From the NCBI GenBank assembly GCA_038277395.1, contig CM076192.1:130886570-130950569 (forward strand): a stretch of 64,000 nucleotides of DNA, written 5' to 3'. The stretch comes from Dryocosmus kuriphilus. Lineage: Eukaryota > Arthropoda > Insecta > Hymenoptera > Cynipidae. Below the pieces are notes generated by a model. That model did no database searches. It was not told the DNA's origin and saw nothing but the letters and a program-made list of their open reading frames with translations. Of the stretch, positions 47,001 to 59,581 are shown one piece after another; the stretch's first letter is position 1, and each line of letters starts with the position of its first letter. The position numbers were made by a program, and so were the translations under genes.

Positions 47001-50000
47001 CTTCTTTTCGACAAGTGTACAGACAGAAAATACAGGAAACCTCGTTCTTTCCAACAATAATTCAAAAATAAAAGGGCAATTTGTCAGCGACGAAATTCAG
47101 TTGTTGCGTGCTAAGTCTAACGAATGACCAAATAGTCATTTGTCCAGTATTGGCTGATCTAATTCTCTGTGTACGCTTACCATCTTATCACAACACAACA
47201 TCATCAAAACGATAAAGTGACGTTTAGCGAATAATGACTGACTTTTGATAACTTTGAGTTAACATATAACCCCTTGAGTCGTACCAATGTGATTCAAACG
47301 TTTTCCACGTAACTTTCACTGAACGTGAATACTGTTGGTATGACGCTAAGTCAAAATTACACCATACTTACAAAAATTCTCTGAATTGAAGAAAATCGAT
47401 GAGAATGTAACGCAAGTGGAACAAGTGAAGTTTCCGAACCAAAAAAAGTTTTTGTTCATGTATTTTCGGGGGTCCTATGTTTATTCTGAAAACTATTCTT
47501 GAATTCATTGGCGAGGTCACAATTTCCTTCACGTCTGCAATACCATCCGTGAAAGTTTGCTTATCATACTTATGTCTCTCTCCAGTGACGGATTCAAGGG
47601 GGATTACCCCCCTCTTCCTATATACAGACATTTTGAGATTTCGAACACGATTAACCGCAACCTTACTTGCGGAGGAATATATAAATGTTTACTTATTCAT
47701 TTATTTATTACATCTGCATTTATATTTTAAAAAAATGCTTACTTGTTCATTGGTAGTAAGTATCACTTTCTTTTAAGGCTTTTCAAGTATTACCTTCTCT
47801 AATCCCCCCCCCCCCCCCCCGGCCTTGCTTGTAAGACCCCAAGTATCCACCTTCAAGGGTCTGCTCCCATAGTTTAGGTGTAAAATATTTTGTATCCCAT
47901 TCTTGATATACTGGTGTAATTGAACCTGCTATGCACTACGTCTCTCTGATAATTTACAGTTTAAAGGAAACACATTTTCGGTCTTAAAATTTCATAAAAT
48001 ATGTCGCTTTTTGTCATTTTTTCTACATCTACGATGCGGAGAGCGAAGAAATGTTCCTTAAATCAAATTTTAAGAGAGCGCTTTTACGTTACAAAAGAAA
48101 ATTCTGACTTCACCGTTAGAACTGTAAGTAAAGAACTTTTTTTCGACAAGCCCTAGCGTACAGTCGGAAAATACAGGAAACCTCGTTCTTTCCAACCATA
48201 ATTCAAAAATAAAATGGCAATTTGTCTGCGACGGAATCCAGTTGTTGCGTGCTGAGTCTAGGGAACAACCAACTCATCAAGACAAAACATTATGAAAACG
48301 ATAAAGTCACGTTTGGCGAATGATGAATAACTTTTGGTAATTTTGGGTTAAAATATAACCCCTTAAGTCGTACCATTATGATTGAAACGTTTTCCATGTA
48401 ACTTTCACTGAACATGTATACTGTTGGTTGACGTTAAGTTAAAATTAAACCATATTTACAAAAATTCTACGAATTGAAGAAAATCGATGAGAATGTAAAA
48501 TAAGTGAAACAAGTGAAGTTTCAGAGTTAAGAATTACTTTTTTTCATGTATTTTCGGGGCTTTATGTTTACTTTGAAAATTATTCTTGAAATCATTGGTG
48601 AGGTCACAATTTCTTACACGTCCGCAATACCATCCGTGAAAGTTTGCTTATCATACATATGTCTCTATCCAGTGAGGAATTCGGGGGGGATCACCCCCCC
48701 CCCCCCCCCCCCCCAGAGTACGACAGTTTCAACTTTCGACCGCGATTAAGCGCAACCTTACTTGCGGCGGAATATATATATATATATATATATATAATTA
48801 TTTATTTATTTATCAGGTCTGCATTTGTATTTAAAAAAAGCTTACTTGTTAATTCATAGTGAGTATCACTTTCCTTTATTGCTTTCCAAGTATTACCATC
48901 GGTAATCCCCCCCCTAAGTACTTTCAGGATCCACCACTTATTCTAACCTCAAGTGTCTGCTCCCCTCGCTTAGGTTTAAAATATTTTGTATGGCATTATT
49001 GACATACAGGTGTAATTGAACTTGCTATCAAACCCTTTTTTCTGATAATTTACGGTTTAAAGAAAGAACTTTTTGGTCTTAAACTTTTATAAAATGTGTC
49101 CCTTTTTGTCATTTTTAGGTACACCTACGATGCGGACAGCAAGAAATTATCTTTAAATCAAATTTTGAGAGAGGGCTTTTGCCTTCCAAAATAATGTTCC
49201 GACCCCACCGTCAGAACTGTGAGTAAAGAACTTTTTTTCGATACGCCCTAGTGTACAGTCAGAAAATTCAGGACACCCAGTTGTTTTCAACAATAATTCA
49301 AGACCGAATGGACAATTTGTCAGCGACGGAATCCAGTTGTTGCGTGCTGAGTCTAACGAACGACCAAGTGGTCATTTGCCCAGTATTGGCTGATATACTT
49401 GTCCGTGTACGCTTACCATCTCATCACGACACAACATTATCAAAACGATAAAGTCACGTTTAGCGAATGATGAGTGACTTTTGTTAATTTTTGGTTAACA
49501 TATAACCCTTTGAGTTGTACCATTGTGATTGAAACGTTTTCCACGTAACTTTCAATGAACATGAATACTGTTGGTATGACACTAAGTTAAAATTAAACCA
49601 TATTTACAAAAATTCTATGAATTGAAGAAAATCGATGGGAATGTAACATAAGTGGAACAAGTGAAGTTTCAAAGTTAAGAGTTACTTTTATTCATGTGTT
49701 TTCGGGGTTTTATAATTGTTCCGAAAGTTATTCCGGAACTCATTGGCTAAGTCAAATTTTCTTTCACGTCCATACTCCCAACCCGTGAAATTTTGCTTAT
49801 CATACATATGTCTCTCTCCAGTGGTGTATCCAGAGCGACCACCCCCCCTTCACCCCTCAATAGAACGACCTTTTGAACTTTCGGCCACGATTAAGCGCAA
49901 CCTTACTTCCGGAGGAATATATATATTTATTTATATATTTATTTATTACATCTGCTTTTGTATTTAAAAAAATGCTTACTTGTTAATTGATAGTAAGTAT

Positions 50001-51980
50001 CACTTTCTTTTGTTGCTTTCCAAGTAATACCTCCAGTCCCCCCCCCCCCCCCCCCCCCACCTAAGTACTTTAAGGGATCCTCCACTTAATCTACTCTCAT
50101 TGTGTGCTCTCCTTGTTTAGGTGTAAACTATCTTGAATGGTATTATTGATATACAAGTGTAATTGAACTTGCTATGAACTACTTTTTTCTGATAATTTAC
50201 GGTGTAAAGAAAACACATTTTCGGTCTTAAAATTTCATAAAATGTGTCCCTTTTTGTTATTTTCAGCTACTCCTACGATGCGGACAGGAAGAAATTTTCT
50301 TTAAATCAAATTTTGAGAGAGGGCTTTTGCCTTCCAAAATAAAGTTCCGACCCCACCTTCAGAACTGTGAGTAAAGGACTTCTTTTCGATACACCCTAGT
50401 GTACAGTCAGAGAATTCAGGAAACCCCGTTCTTTCCAACAACAATTCACGACCCAAAGGGCAATTTGTCAGCGACGGAATCCAGGTGTTGCGTGCTGAGT
50501 CTAACGAACGACCAAGTGGTCATTTTCCCAGTATTGGCTGATCTACTTGTCCATGTACGCTTACCAACTCATCAGGACACAACATTATCAAAACGATAAA
50601 ATCACGTTTAGCGAATGGTGAGTGACTTTTGGTAATTTTGGGTTAACACATAACCCTTTGAGTTGTACCATTGTGATTGAAACGTTTACCACTTAGCTTT
50701 CACTGAACACGAATACTGTTGTTATGACGCTAGGTTAAAATTAAAACATATTTACAAAAATTCCACGAATTGAAGAAAATCGATGAGAATGTAAAATAAG
50801 TGAAACAAGTGAAGTTTGAGAGTTAAGAATTACTTTTTTTCATGTATTTTCGGGGTTTGATGATTGTTCCGAAAGTTATTATGGAACTCATTGGCCAAGT
50901 CAAATTTTCTTTCACGTCCATAATTCCATCCCGTGGAAGTTTGCTTATGCTCCTTATGTCTCTCTCCAGGGACGTATTCAGGGGGATCACCCCTCCCCCC
51001 TCCAGAGGACGACAGTTTCAACTTTCGACAGCGATTAAACGCAACCTTACTTGCGGAGGAATATATATATAATTATTTATTTATTTATTAATTAGATCTG
51101 CATTTGTATTTAAAAAAAGCTTACTTGTTAATTCATAGTGAGTATCACTTTCTTTTATTTCTTTCCAAGTATCACCATCGGTATTCCCCCCCCCCCCCCC
51201 CCCCCCTAGGTACTTTCAGGATCCACCACTTATTCTAACCTTAAGTGTCTGCTCCCCTCGCTTAGGTTTAAAATATTTTGTATGGCATTATTGACATACA
51301 GGTGTAATTGAACTTGCTATCAAACCCTTTTTTCTGATAATTTACGGTTTAAAGAAAGAACTGTTTGGTCTTAAAATTTTATAAAATGTGTCCCTTTTTG
51401 TCATTTTTAGGTACACCTACGATGCGAACAGGAAGAAATTTTTCTTTAAATCAAATTTTGAGAGAGAGGGCTTTTGCCTTCCAAAATAAAGTTCCGACCC
51501 CACCGTTAGAACTGTGAGTAAAGAACTTGTTTTCGGTACGCCCTAGTGTACAGTCAGAAAATTCAGGACACCCAGTTCTTCTCAACAATAATTCAAGACC
51601 GAATGAACAATTTGTCAGCGACGGAATCCGGTTGTTGCGTGCTGAGTCTAACGAACGACCAAATGGTCATTTGCCCAGTATTGGCTGATCTACTTCTCCG
51701 TGTACGCTTACCAACTCATCACGACACAACATTATCAAAACGATAAAGTCATGTTTGGCGATTGGTGAGGGACTTTTGGTAATTTTGGATTAACATATAA
51801 CCTTTTGATTTGTATCATTGTGATTGAAACGTTTTCCACGTAACTTTCACTAAAAATGAATACTGCTGGTATAACACTAAGTTAAAATTAAACCACATTT
51901 ACAAAAATTCTACGAATTGAAGAAGATCGATGAGAATGTAACCAAAGTGGAACAAGTGAAGTTTTAGGGCCAAAAAATAT
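44001..51980 (+). repeat. Tandem array of seven 1.1-kb units plus a partial
   Basis: The phrase AAAATTCTTTGAATTGAAG or a variant recurs at 44001, 45125, 46250, 47373, 48461, 49609, 50757 and 51904, giving spacings of 1124, 1125, 1123, 1088, 1148, 1148 and 1147. Units 1-3 are nearly identical; 4-7 are more diverged and have longer (AT)n. Each unit has a poly-C run followed by a conserved block with GTGTAAAATATTTTGTATGG. Short ORFs recur with the units but are not conserved in frame between diverged units, so I do not call genes. No relation to the A/B family is visible inside the units. Confidence 0.95.
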
Positions 51981-52121
51981 TTTTCTTCAGGTCTTCGGGA
52001 CACATGATGCTGACGATAAAAACATATAAATTACGTTGTTCCTCAAGATGAGAAGACTCATTCTGTGGAAATTTTTTAGGTCAAGTTTCCTGCGAAGACA
52101 AGGAACAAAAAAAAAACATTT

Positions 52122-52975
52122 CAAAAAAATCTGCCCACTACGCGTGTACATTCTCGTCGCGTGTTCCGCGCGCCGCGCGTTCTTGTGGTTGTCGCCCTTT
52201 CCGCTACGATATATTTAAGCCTCGCGCTTCGCGCTCGACAATTACATTATTTTAAACACGTAGATTAGTAAGATTTCTTTTGGGATTTTCCAAATTTCAC
52301 AATGCTGGATTTCGATTCATAAAAGTAAAAGCATAAGTCTTATCAATAAATTTTTTAGCTCTTTCCAAGGTGAACAATTCTGCATGTTAATATTTTCTAA
52401 TATCTTGTATAGTTTTGCTGAAAGGTCATGTTTTTCTTTATATTTCATAAGATATTTCGCGAATAACTGAAAGACAACACGTTTGTTCAAAAGAATGATA
52501 AAGAACAAATTTTTAGATATTTTAAGAGAAAGCTTTGTTTATTAGCATCTTCTTCATATCTTGTATATTTTGGCGGGAAATTTAAATTTCTGGTTTTTAA
52601 TAATATTTTCTCGATTAAAACAAAAAGAGTCCATTTTAGAAAAAAATAGTTAAGACAAAATTCGTAGATTTTCTTGGGATAAATAACTTTGCTTTCTAAT
52701 AGTTTTTTTATCTCGCGTAGTTTAGCCGGAAAATGGACTTTCTTTATGCACTTTGAAGGAGAGTGCCAAGGTGCAATTCAATCCGATTAGTCCTTCGAAC
52801 AATATCGTAGGAACATACTACGACGACAACCACAACGACAACAGCGACAGACACACACCAACGTAAAACATGTTTTTTTTGGATTCAGAAGATCATGACA
52901 AGTGCAGATTTCGTGAAATCCGCGAAAGTCGGTTTTCACATAAAACTAATACCTTCTCATTGAGATGAAAATGTA
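52122..52975 (-). repeat. Inverted A/B unit right of the 1.1-kb array
   Basis: Reverse complement of a B unit: begins AAAAAAATCTGCCCAC, then a palindrome cluster (52130-52245, including CTCGCGCTTCGCGCTCG), then B-type body, and ends ACCTTCTCATTGAGATG near 52965. With the unit at 42731 it forms inverted ends around the array. Confidence 0.85.
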
Positions 52976-54336
52976 AAAACGTTATCTCACTAAAAATTGG
53001 AAAATTGCCACAGAATAGAAGTTACATCGTCATGCCGAAAACAAATTTCTTTTGTTATTTTTTATTTATTACCGACAAGTAAGTGATAAATACTTTATAG
53101 TACAATCACTTTTCGATAATGTTACTTATAAGAGGTCTGCCCCAGTAATATAGCAAGGCGTGTTCGGAGACACCACGACCAGCTTCTTGCTGTCGCCGAC
53201 AGATGGCGACACTACTCCCACAGTGGTACATCTCCGTGCCAAGTAATCGACAGTCGGTGTAGGAATGTTGGGGCAGTTATTTACCATATGTAGCACCAAA
53301 ACAAGCTTTGCCTGATCGCCGCACTCCTTATTATTAGTAAGGTTATGTATTGGATTTACTTCTAGAAAATTCTCTCCCCCTCTCTTTCACTCTCCATCGG
53401 GTTGTATACTAAAATATAAAAGCATAAATTCAATATGATGCAAGTCCAAACGTGTTTTCCCTCTCTCTCCAGCACTGACCTTATTATCTTGATGTCGTTG
53501 ACCCTAGAAGTTTAAAGGCGCGAGAATTCATCTCCACTTATTTCGACAGGCACGCGATGCAAGGTGTGAACATGCTTTCCCCCCTCTCTCTTGAACACTG
53601 ACCTCATTATGGGTGTGAAAAGTGACAGAGCGGTAAAGGGGGAGTCTCGCCACATTACGCAAGATGGTGTAATAATTTATTATCTCAAAATAATCAGATA
53701 TTGAAAAACAAAAATTTTTTTCAGGAAATGCAATCACTTTTGCCTCTTGTAAAATTCCGTACGACTAATAGTTTCTGAAACAAAACTCGAAAGTCCCAAA
53801 ATAATCAGATGATGAAAAATAGCAATTGTGCTCAAGAAATGCAATCACTTTTGCCTCTTGTAAAGTTCCCTACACCTGAATCAAAATTCGAAAATCTCAA
53901 AATATTCAGATATTGAAAAACAATGCTGAAGAAAAATCAATCACTTTTCCCTTTAGCGTAAGTCAGAATACATTCCATTTTACTATTAACGTTATGTATT
54001 GGAATATTCTCTCCCTTTCTCTCTATCTCACTCACTCTCCATCGGCTTCCCCTCACCGGCTTCCTCTTCTCCTCCAGCCCGCCCTTTCCATCCTCCGACG
54101 CGGCATCTCTAGACAGGTTTCGACAAGCATAAGCTTGATCGAACACGCATAATAATAGCCGAGGTGTTTCCTCTCACCGGCTTCCGCTTTCCCTTCCTCT
54201 CGCCCAGCCATTCCAACGCAGCATCTCTGGTCAGGTTTCGACAAACATAAGCCTGTTGGAACACGCATAATGTTGCAATTTATCGACACGCATAGATTAT
54301 TTGACACACACACTTCTTCATTTACATACATATACG

Positions 54337-54570
54337 ATGCCGCACACCCAGCTTCGCTCGATTTCACCCACATCCAATTTTTCGAAACGCATACATCATA
54401 AAGACAAATTTAATAGAATACTTACCTGTAATTTGACGATCAAAAGAGATAGAAATATGCCATCGATGTTCCAAAGTTCTCCGATGTTATTATGGAAAGA
54501 AATTCAACCCATCGATGTGTGTTGGATATCCATCGTTGAGAAACGAATAATGAAAATCAAAGCGAACTGA
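54337..54570 (+). CDS. ORF D, 77-residue protein, left arm of X2
   Basis: Aligns without gaps to 24184-24417 from the same Met (the frame is open a further 12 codons upstream, to 54301). About 80 percent of residues look identical by eye. No recognised domain. It converges with ORF A 76 bases away, as in X1. Confidence 0.55.
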   Translation: MPHTQLRSISPTSNFSKRIHHKDKFNRILTCNLTIKRDRNMPSMFQSSPMLLWKEIQPIDVCWISIVEKRIMKIKAN

Positions 54571-54646
54571 ATTTAACTTATCTATAAACTAAAATTAAGA
54601 AATAAGTACACAGAGAATGTATCAGTAAATGTTATAATTTATATAC

Positions 54647-54859
54647 TCAATCAACATGTTGAAATTCGAACATGTTGTATTTACCACCAAAGTAGTAGAA
54701 GGAAAGTTTTTTCTTCTGGATGGCAATTTCTAGTATCTCAAATGTTTCCATGTATTTTGGATCTTCAAAGATTTTGTTTATTCGGTTCGGTAAGTATACC
54801 AGCATCTCGTTGTCCAACTCGGTCATAAATTTTGTTCCATATTTCGTTTGAACTTTCAT
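54647..54859 (-). CDS. ORF A, 70-residue protein, left arm of X2
   Basis: Intact, same length as 23895-24107, with KYGTKFMTELDNEMLVYL and LSFYYFGGKYNMFEFQ preserved. Changes are scattered and mostly conservative. Function unknown. Faces outward from the X2 centre, downstream of ORF C. Confidence 0.65.
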   Translation of the reverse strand: MKVQTKYGTKFMTELDNEMLVYLPNRINKIFEDPKYMETFEILEIAIQKKKLSFYYFGGKYNMFEFQHVD

Positions 54860-55535
54860 GATTTATACAATAAAGAAAACTCCAAAGTAAGGAGGGTTGC
54901 GAGGTTGCAGGCAATAATCAGTAATATGGAAATGAATTGATGTTGGTAAATGTCTGAATTCAGCGATTTAAGGCGGATTGCCGAGCTGCAGAATAAATTA
55001 TTGTAAAACCACAGTTTGGCAGAAGGGTTCCGTTTCAGGTTAAAAGTCTGTACTTCAGTGTGTGCGCGCGCGCGCGCGCGTGTGTGTGTTTCTGTAGGTC
55101 TTCGACGAGTTTCGACAAGTTTTAACATGCATAAACTTGTTTTCATCACACATTTTTAAAATCCCTCGATGCTCGGGGTGTGAAATTCAACCAATCGATG
55201 TGATGAAAATCTATCGTTGTTGTTTAAAGAAAGGAAATTCCACCGGTGAAATTCTAGCAGAGCGAAAAAACAACACATCAACTTTCTTTTATTTAAAGTA
55301 ATGCAAAGAGGAAAAACCGTCATACTCATTTTTTTTTATTTTCTCATCTATAAATTAAAACTCTGCAATGAGTATACGGACAGTTTATCGTTTCATGTTG
55401 TGATTTATTGCTCACAAATTTTTTCTTTCAATACAAAAGTTCTATTTGACATTGTATTTAAACCAATTAAAACGTAACCAAGGCTGTAGAACATACATAC
55501 TCTCTTAGACAAGTTCTACTGCCGATTAAAACCGA
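54860..55535. other. Spacer between ORF A and ORF C of X2
   Basis: Contains a shortened version of the repeats seen at 13722-13960, a (CG)n/(GT)n tract at 55058-55090, and an AT-rich 3' flank of ORF C that recurs at 63169-63300. No gene seen. Confidence 0.55.
55058..55090. repeat. (GT)n/(GC)n microsatellite
   Basis: Alternating purine-pyrimidine run with a CG core, able to adopt Z-DNA. Confidence 0.9.
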
Positions 55536-56165
55536 TTAAGCTAGCGGTTTGGGTCTCTGATTGAAACCAATTTCAAAATCATCATTCATTCCCTTATCAT
55601 TATCCCAACTTTTCACTTCCTCATGATTAGCGTTGTTCACTTGATCGGTACCACTTTGTGAGTAATTCCTGAACGCTGGGTCATCCCGAGGAGTCAAGAA
55701 CCAGGTCCTGAGGGCAAGATCATTTTTATCTGCACCGTTTTCATTCCAGTACTGAGTGTGGTGATTGCACCTTACGGAGAGTGTGTTGGATAATTTATGG
55801 AGCGCAGGACAACTCAGATCTGCAAGATCAGTCACATTTTGCAGAAATTGCTCCAAATATTTTTTCTTTTCCAATCCTTTGACTTAGACCGCATCAGCAC
55901 CATGAAGTGTGTCTCGAAACAAAGACCTCACTTCCTCATAGGGTATACTCGTATCTCCAACCATCCATTTAAGACCATGATAATTGCGCGTCAGCCACAA
56001 ATTTTCACTCCTGTATCAGGCAGTCAACATACGCCAGTGGCAAGACTGTTGAAATAAGTAAACCATAGGTTGAGAGTCTTCTTTGATAGGAACTAAAGCT
56101 AACTCCTTGACAACAAAATGGTTAATGGGCTTTGTGAAGCCTTGTACATCTACTATAATGTCCAT
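55536..56165 (-). pseudogene. ORF C, left arm of X2 (two stops)
   Basis: From ATG 56165 to stop at 55536 is 210 codons, exactly the length of the mirror copy at 62539-63168. Two in-frame stops: TGA near 56013, where the partner has CGA, and TAA near 55878, where the partner has TAC. Conserved blocks: VDVQGF at the start, KELA, YVKGLEKKKYLEQFL in the middle, and C-N-H-H with a downstream Cys-rich zone, then an acidic tail. Function unknown. Confidence 0.75.
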
Positions 56166-56225
56166 TAAGATGCAAACTGAATTCCACTCGCTGAAATCAT
56201 TGCTCTTATAACTTCTTCCCCACAA

Positions 56226-56821
56226 TCACTGCTAGCATTACTCCCAACACTACTTCTAGCACTTCCCCCACCACAACTTTCATTCATTTTAAGTTCAATA
56301 ATGAAAGTAAGACTTACGTTTTTCCGAAAACCTTCGCAGTTGACGTTCTATGTATAAAGTAAAAATTGTATATAATATGTGCAAAAATACCAGGTAACCA
56401 CAATCAATCTACCAAATAAATCAGCTACCCAAATTTTACAATCCACTGTAAGAAACTTTGAAATAGTCCTTAACAGCAACAGAGTAATATGTTAAAAATC
56501 AAGTTCATTTAACTGAAACGCTGCATTAATATCATGTATAGTGAAGTATTGAAGATATTAAAATCAATCATTGTCAATGAAAAAATATTTTTCTTAGGAA
56601 AGCATTGATCTATTTCAAGGGATAAAAAGGCGGACTAGATGAATAATGAATAGATTTGTACTATTGATTCCTATGCTAATTAGCAAAATGGTTGATTTCT
56701 TACCTATACGTGTAAAGATCTCTTTCAGTGATATTAAAACTGAAATTAACTTCAACTAAGTATTGAAATATTTGAGGAAGAGGAGGAGGAGTAGGAGGAG
56801 GAGGAGGAGGAGGACGAAGAG
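56226..56821. other. Conserved non-coding spacer of X2 left arm
   Basis: Includes 56298-56500 (AATGAAAGTAAGACTTACGTT onward), shared with X1 and with the X2 right arm at 62090-62275, and a GGAGGA tract at 56775-56822. This spacer lies upstream of ORF C and so may hold its promoter; I see no clear TATA box. Confidence 0.55.
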
Positions 56822-57028
56822 GTGTTGGTGGTTTCGGATGGAGTTGAGAAGGATCATTATGTAGTCGAAACAAGGAGTTACGGAGAAATTCTGATTTCTA
56901 TTATTACGCAACATAAATCATATGTCAGAAGCATCAAAATATGTGAGGAGCCTCTGCTACATTTAAGAAATAATATTAATTCAGGTGAGCGCAATGAAGA
57001 AGAAATACGCGCACGTATTAAAAATTAG
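56822..57028 (+). CDS. ORF E, 68-residue ORF, left arm of X2
   Basis: Function unknown. Open from 56822, but there is no ATG at the start; the frame runs in from the GGAGGA tract. The mirror copy (61795-61998) keeps the same frame: YVVETRSYGE, LISIIT-H-SYV, and LRNNINSGERNEEEI are shared. X1 has an ATG at the equivalent place (15374). It could be an exon or use a start outside. Convergent with ORF B, about 145 bases apart. Confidence 0.5.
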   Translation: MLVVSDGVEKDHYVVETRSYGEILISIITQHKSYVRSIKICEEPLLHLRNNINSGERNEEEIRARIKN

Positions 57029-57173
57029 ATTCATTTAATTTATTGCATTACAGTAAATTCTTAAGTCACAACTGCAGGAAATATTGCATCAACTAATCCA
57101 AATGTTAATTCAACTATTAGAAATACTGAACCGACAGTTGTTAAAGTTTTTACGTCAATTAACAAGAATATTA

Positions 57174-57752
57174 TCATTTAATAGTGCCAGCCTCTCTTAA
57201 TTCATTAATGATTGCAATTATTTCGAGCGACTTATTTCTGCTTCCAGTTAATTGGGATTGTAAAAGTAAGCACATGCGATCTACTAATTCATTCGGATCT
57301 TTCCAGTAATCTGAAAATTTCGTCTCTATTTTATATTCAGAGGAAAAGTCACTTTCAGCTTTAACTTCAACACCATCATCTTCATCTTCATTATTATCAC
57401 CCTTATCCATATTTTCATTATTACCATCATCATCAGCATCATTATTGATTGTGACGAATGTTGAATTACCATGTTGATCAAATTCCTCTATTTCATCTTC
57501 ATGTTCTGATTCTAATCTTCTCTTCTTCACTTGTGACTTCAATTCAGGTTTAACCTTCTGAGTAATGCCCACAAGTTTCGCTAATGGAGTAGAAAGTAGT
57601 TCGATTTCTTCTTTAATATCTCGATCCTCATTAGGTTTCAAATTTTTCTGCTTTCGATGAATTGCGTCATTAGTCTTTCAACTCTGTTTGTTGCTGTTTT
57701 GAATTGTTCTTATAGCTTCAGATACCTATGTAATCTTTCGAAAGCCTCTCTT

Positions 57753-57820
<68 letters not shown>
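57174..57820 (-). pseudogene. ORF B, C-terminal part, left arm of X2
   Basis: Open 57641-57174 (155 codons), with acidic middle and C-terminal block (FSDYWKDPNELVDRMCLLLQ, later NELREAGTIK). Upstream to the (ATC)n at 57755-57820 the frame is shifted. The N-terminal finger lies beyond the nested half-LINE at 59609-59721. Confidence 0.75.
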
Positions 57821-57823
<3 letters not shown>

Positions 57824-59581
57824 AGGATCACCGCAGTTGTCTGCGGTGGAGGGGAGGTGTCACCCCTACTTGGCGAGTCCCCAAGTGGCGGATAGGGGAA
57901 TGCTCGCTGGAAACAGAGGGTAGGGCTGAAATAAAATAGGCCCCGTGAACCAAACACACGATTGGTGACGGTCGCAGCCCACTGGGAGTGCTCCAAGCCA
58001 TGTCCGGTTTTTCCGCCGGCATGGTGTGGGGGCTGCTGTGAGTTCGCTCTGCCGAGGTGTAAGCTGCGATCGGGAATCGGGAGCCAGCCCCTTCGGGCCT
58101 TGATCGGGGAGTGCGTGGTGGCTGCAGGGATCGGAAACTGCAGTGCTCCGGGCGAGTCCAGTCCGTCCGTGTATTCCGGGACTGGTTGAACGAAGGTTGG
58201 GCGCCAGAGTACTGGGATAGGACTTCGGTCCGAGGGTATACCCGTTCCCGACTATTTCGGCCCGCCCCTCCACGCACGATGCGCTGGTGAACTTTTTGAT
58301 CATGTCTAATAAACAGGAAAACCGGAGTGAGTGGAAGGCTAATTACGTCGAGCAGGAGCTGGACCTCAGCAAAAGCTTTGACGTGGTGAACGACGAAATC
58401 ATTGGTTTGTCGGACGTCGGAAGTGCGAAGGCCCTGATAGAACTTTATCAGGAGAAGATGAGGAGCAGACATAAAGGGATATGAGAGTGCCTCAAGAAGC
58501 TCTTGAAACTCTCCAAGACAAAGGAGCAGGTAGAAGCGGTGGAGGAAGCAGAGAAGGAAATGCACCAGCTGGACTACGAGTTCCGAAGTCTGAACAACAA
58601 CATTCTGGAGTATAAAAGGAATATGAATTGTTTGTTCAAGGAGAAAATAAGTAAGGATCGTAAGGAGAAATCCCTCCTGAGCTCTACTTTTTTAAGGAGA
58701 AAGCGACGACTCCCGTTTCTGCGGAAACGGAGCCACCAAAGAAGCCAGTGGAAGCAATGGAGACACGCAAGCTGGAGAGGGAGGTGACCCTCAGCCCGCC
58801 TAGCGGACATCAAACGGAGAAGCCTGCTCAGAAAAAGACCAGGACCCAGGAAGAGGCAACGTGGTCAAAGGTGGTGAGGAGAAAAGGCAAAAAGGAGAAA
58901 GCCAGGGAGGAAAAGGGTGGAGAAGGAGGTAAGGGAGGAAAAGGCGCTCGGCAAGGGCCAGGACGCCCCCAAGAAGAAACGGAGGAAAATCCTTCGGGAG
59001 GCCGTGATTATCACGCCAGCCCCGGGGAAAAGTTTGCGGATGTCTTGAAGGACATCTAGAGCCAAGTAAAGCCTGAAGATCATGGCGTGTCTGTCAAGAC
59101 CATGAGGCAGACGAGGGCGGGGAACGCCCTCATCGAGGTGGCGGCAAAAACAGAGGAGAGGCAGCACTTCGGTGAGGCCATCTCGGAGGCCCTCGGACAT
59201 TCTGGGAGTGTTCGCCACCTCGTTCCAAGAACGCAGATTGTCGTCTGCGATCTGGTCGTGACAACGGAGGTGGCTGATGTGGAGGAAGCGATAAAGGCGG
59301 CCTTGGGAGACCAGATCGGTTCCCCGCCTAAGGTGAATCTCACCAAGAGAAGCAGCAGGGGATGCATTCTAGCTTTTGTCGAGCTGGATGCAGCCGCTGC
59401 TGCTAAGTTGGAGAATGCGGCCCGACTGAAGTTCGGGTGGGTTAACTGCCGGGTGAAGGCGCATAGCGCTGAATCCCGGTGTTATAGGTGCCACACTACC
59501 GGACACGTGGCCCGAGAGTGTGCTAACGAGGACCGCAGCAACAGCTGCAGAAGATGCTTGCAGGATGGACACCTCCTCTCC

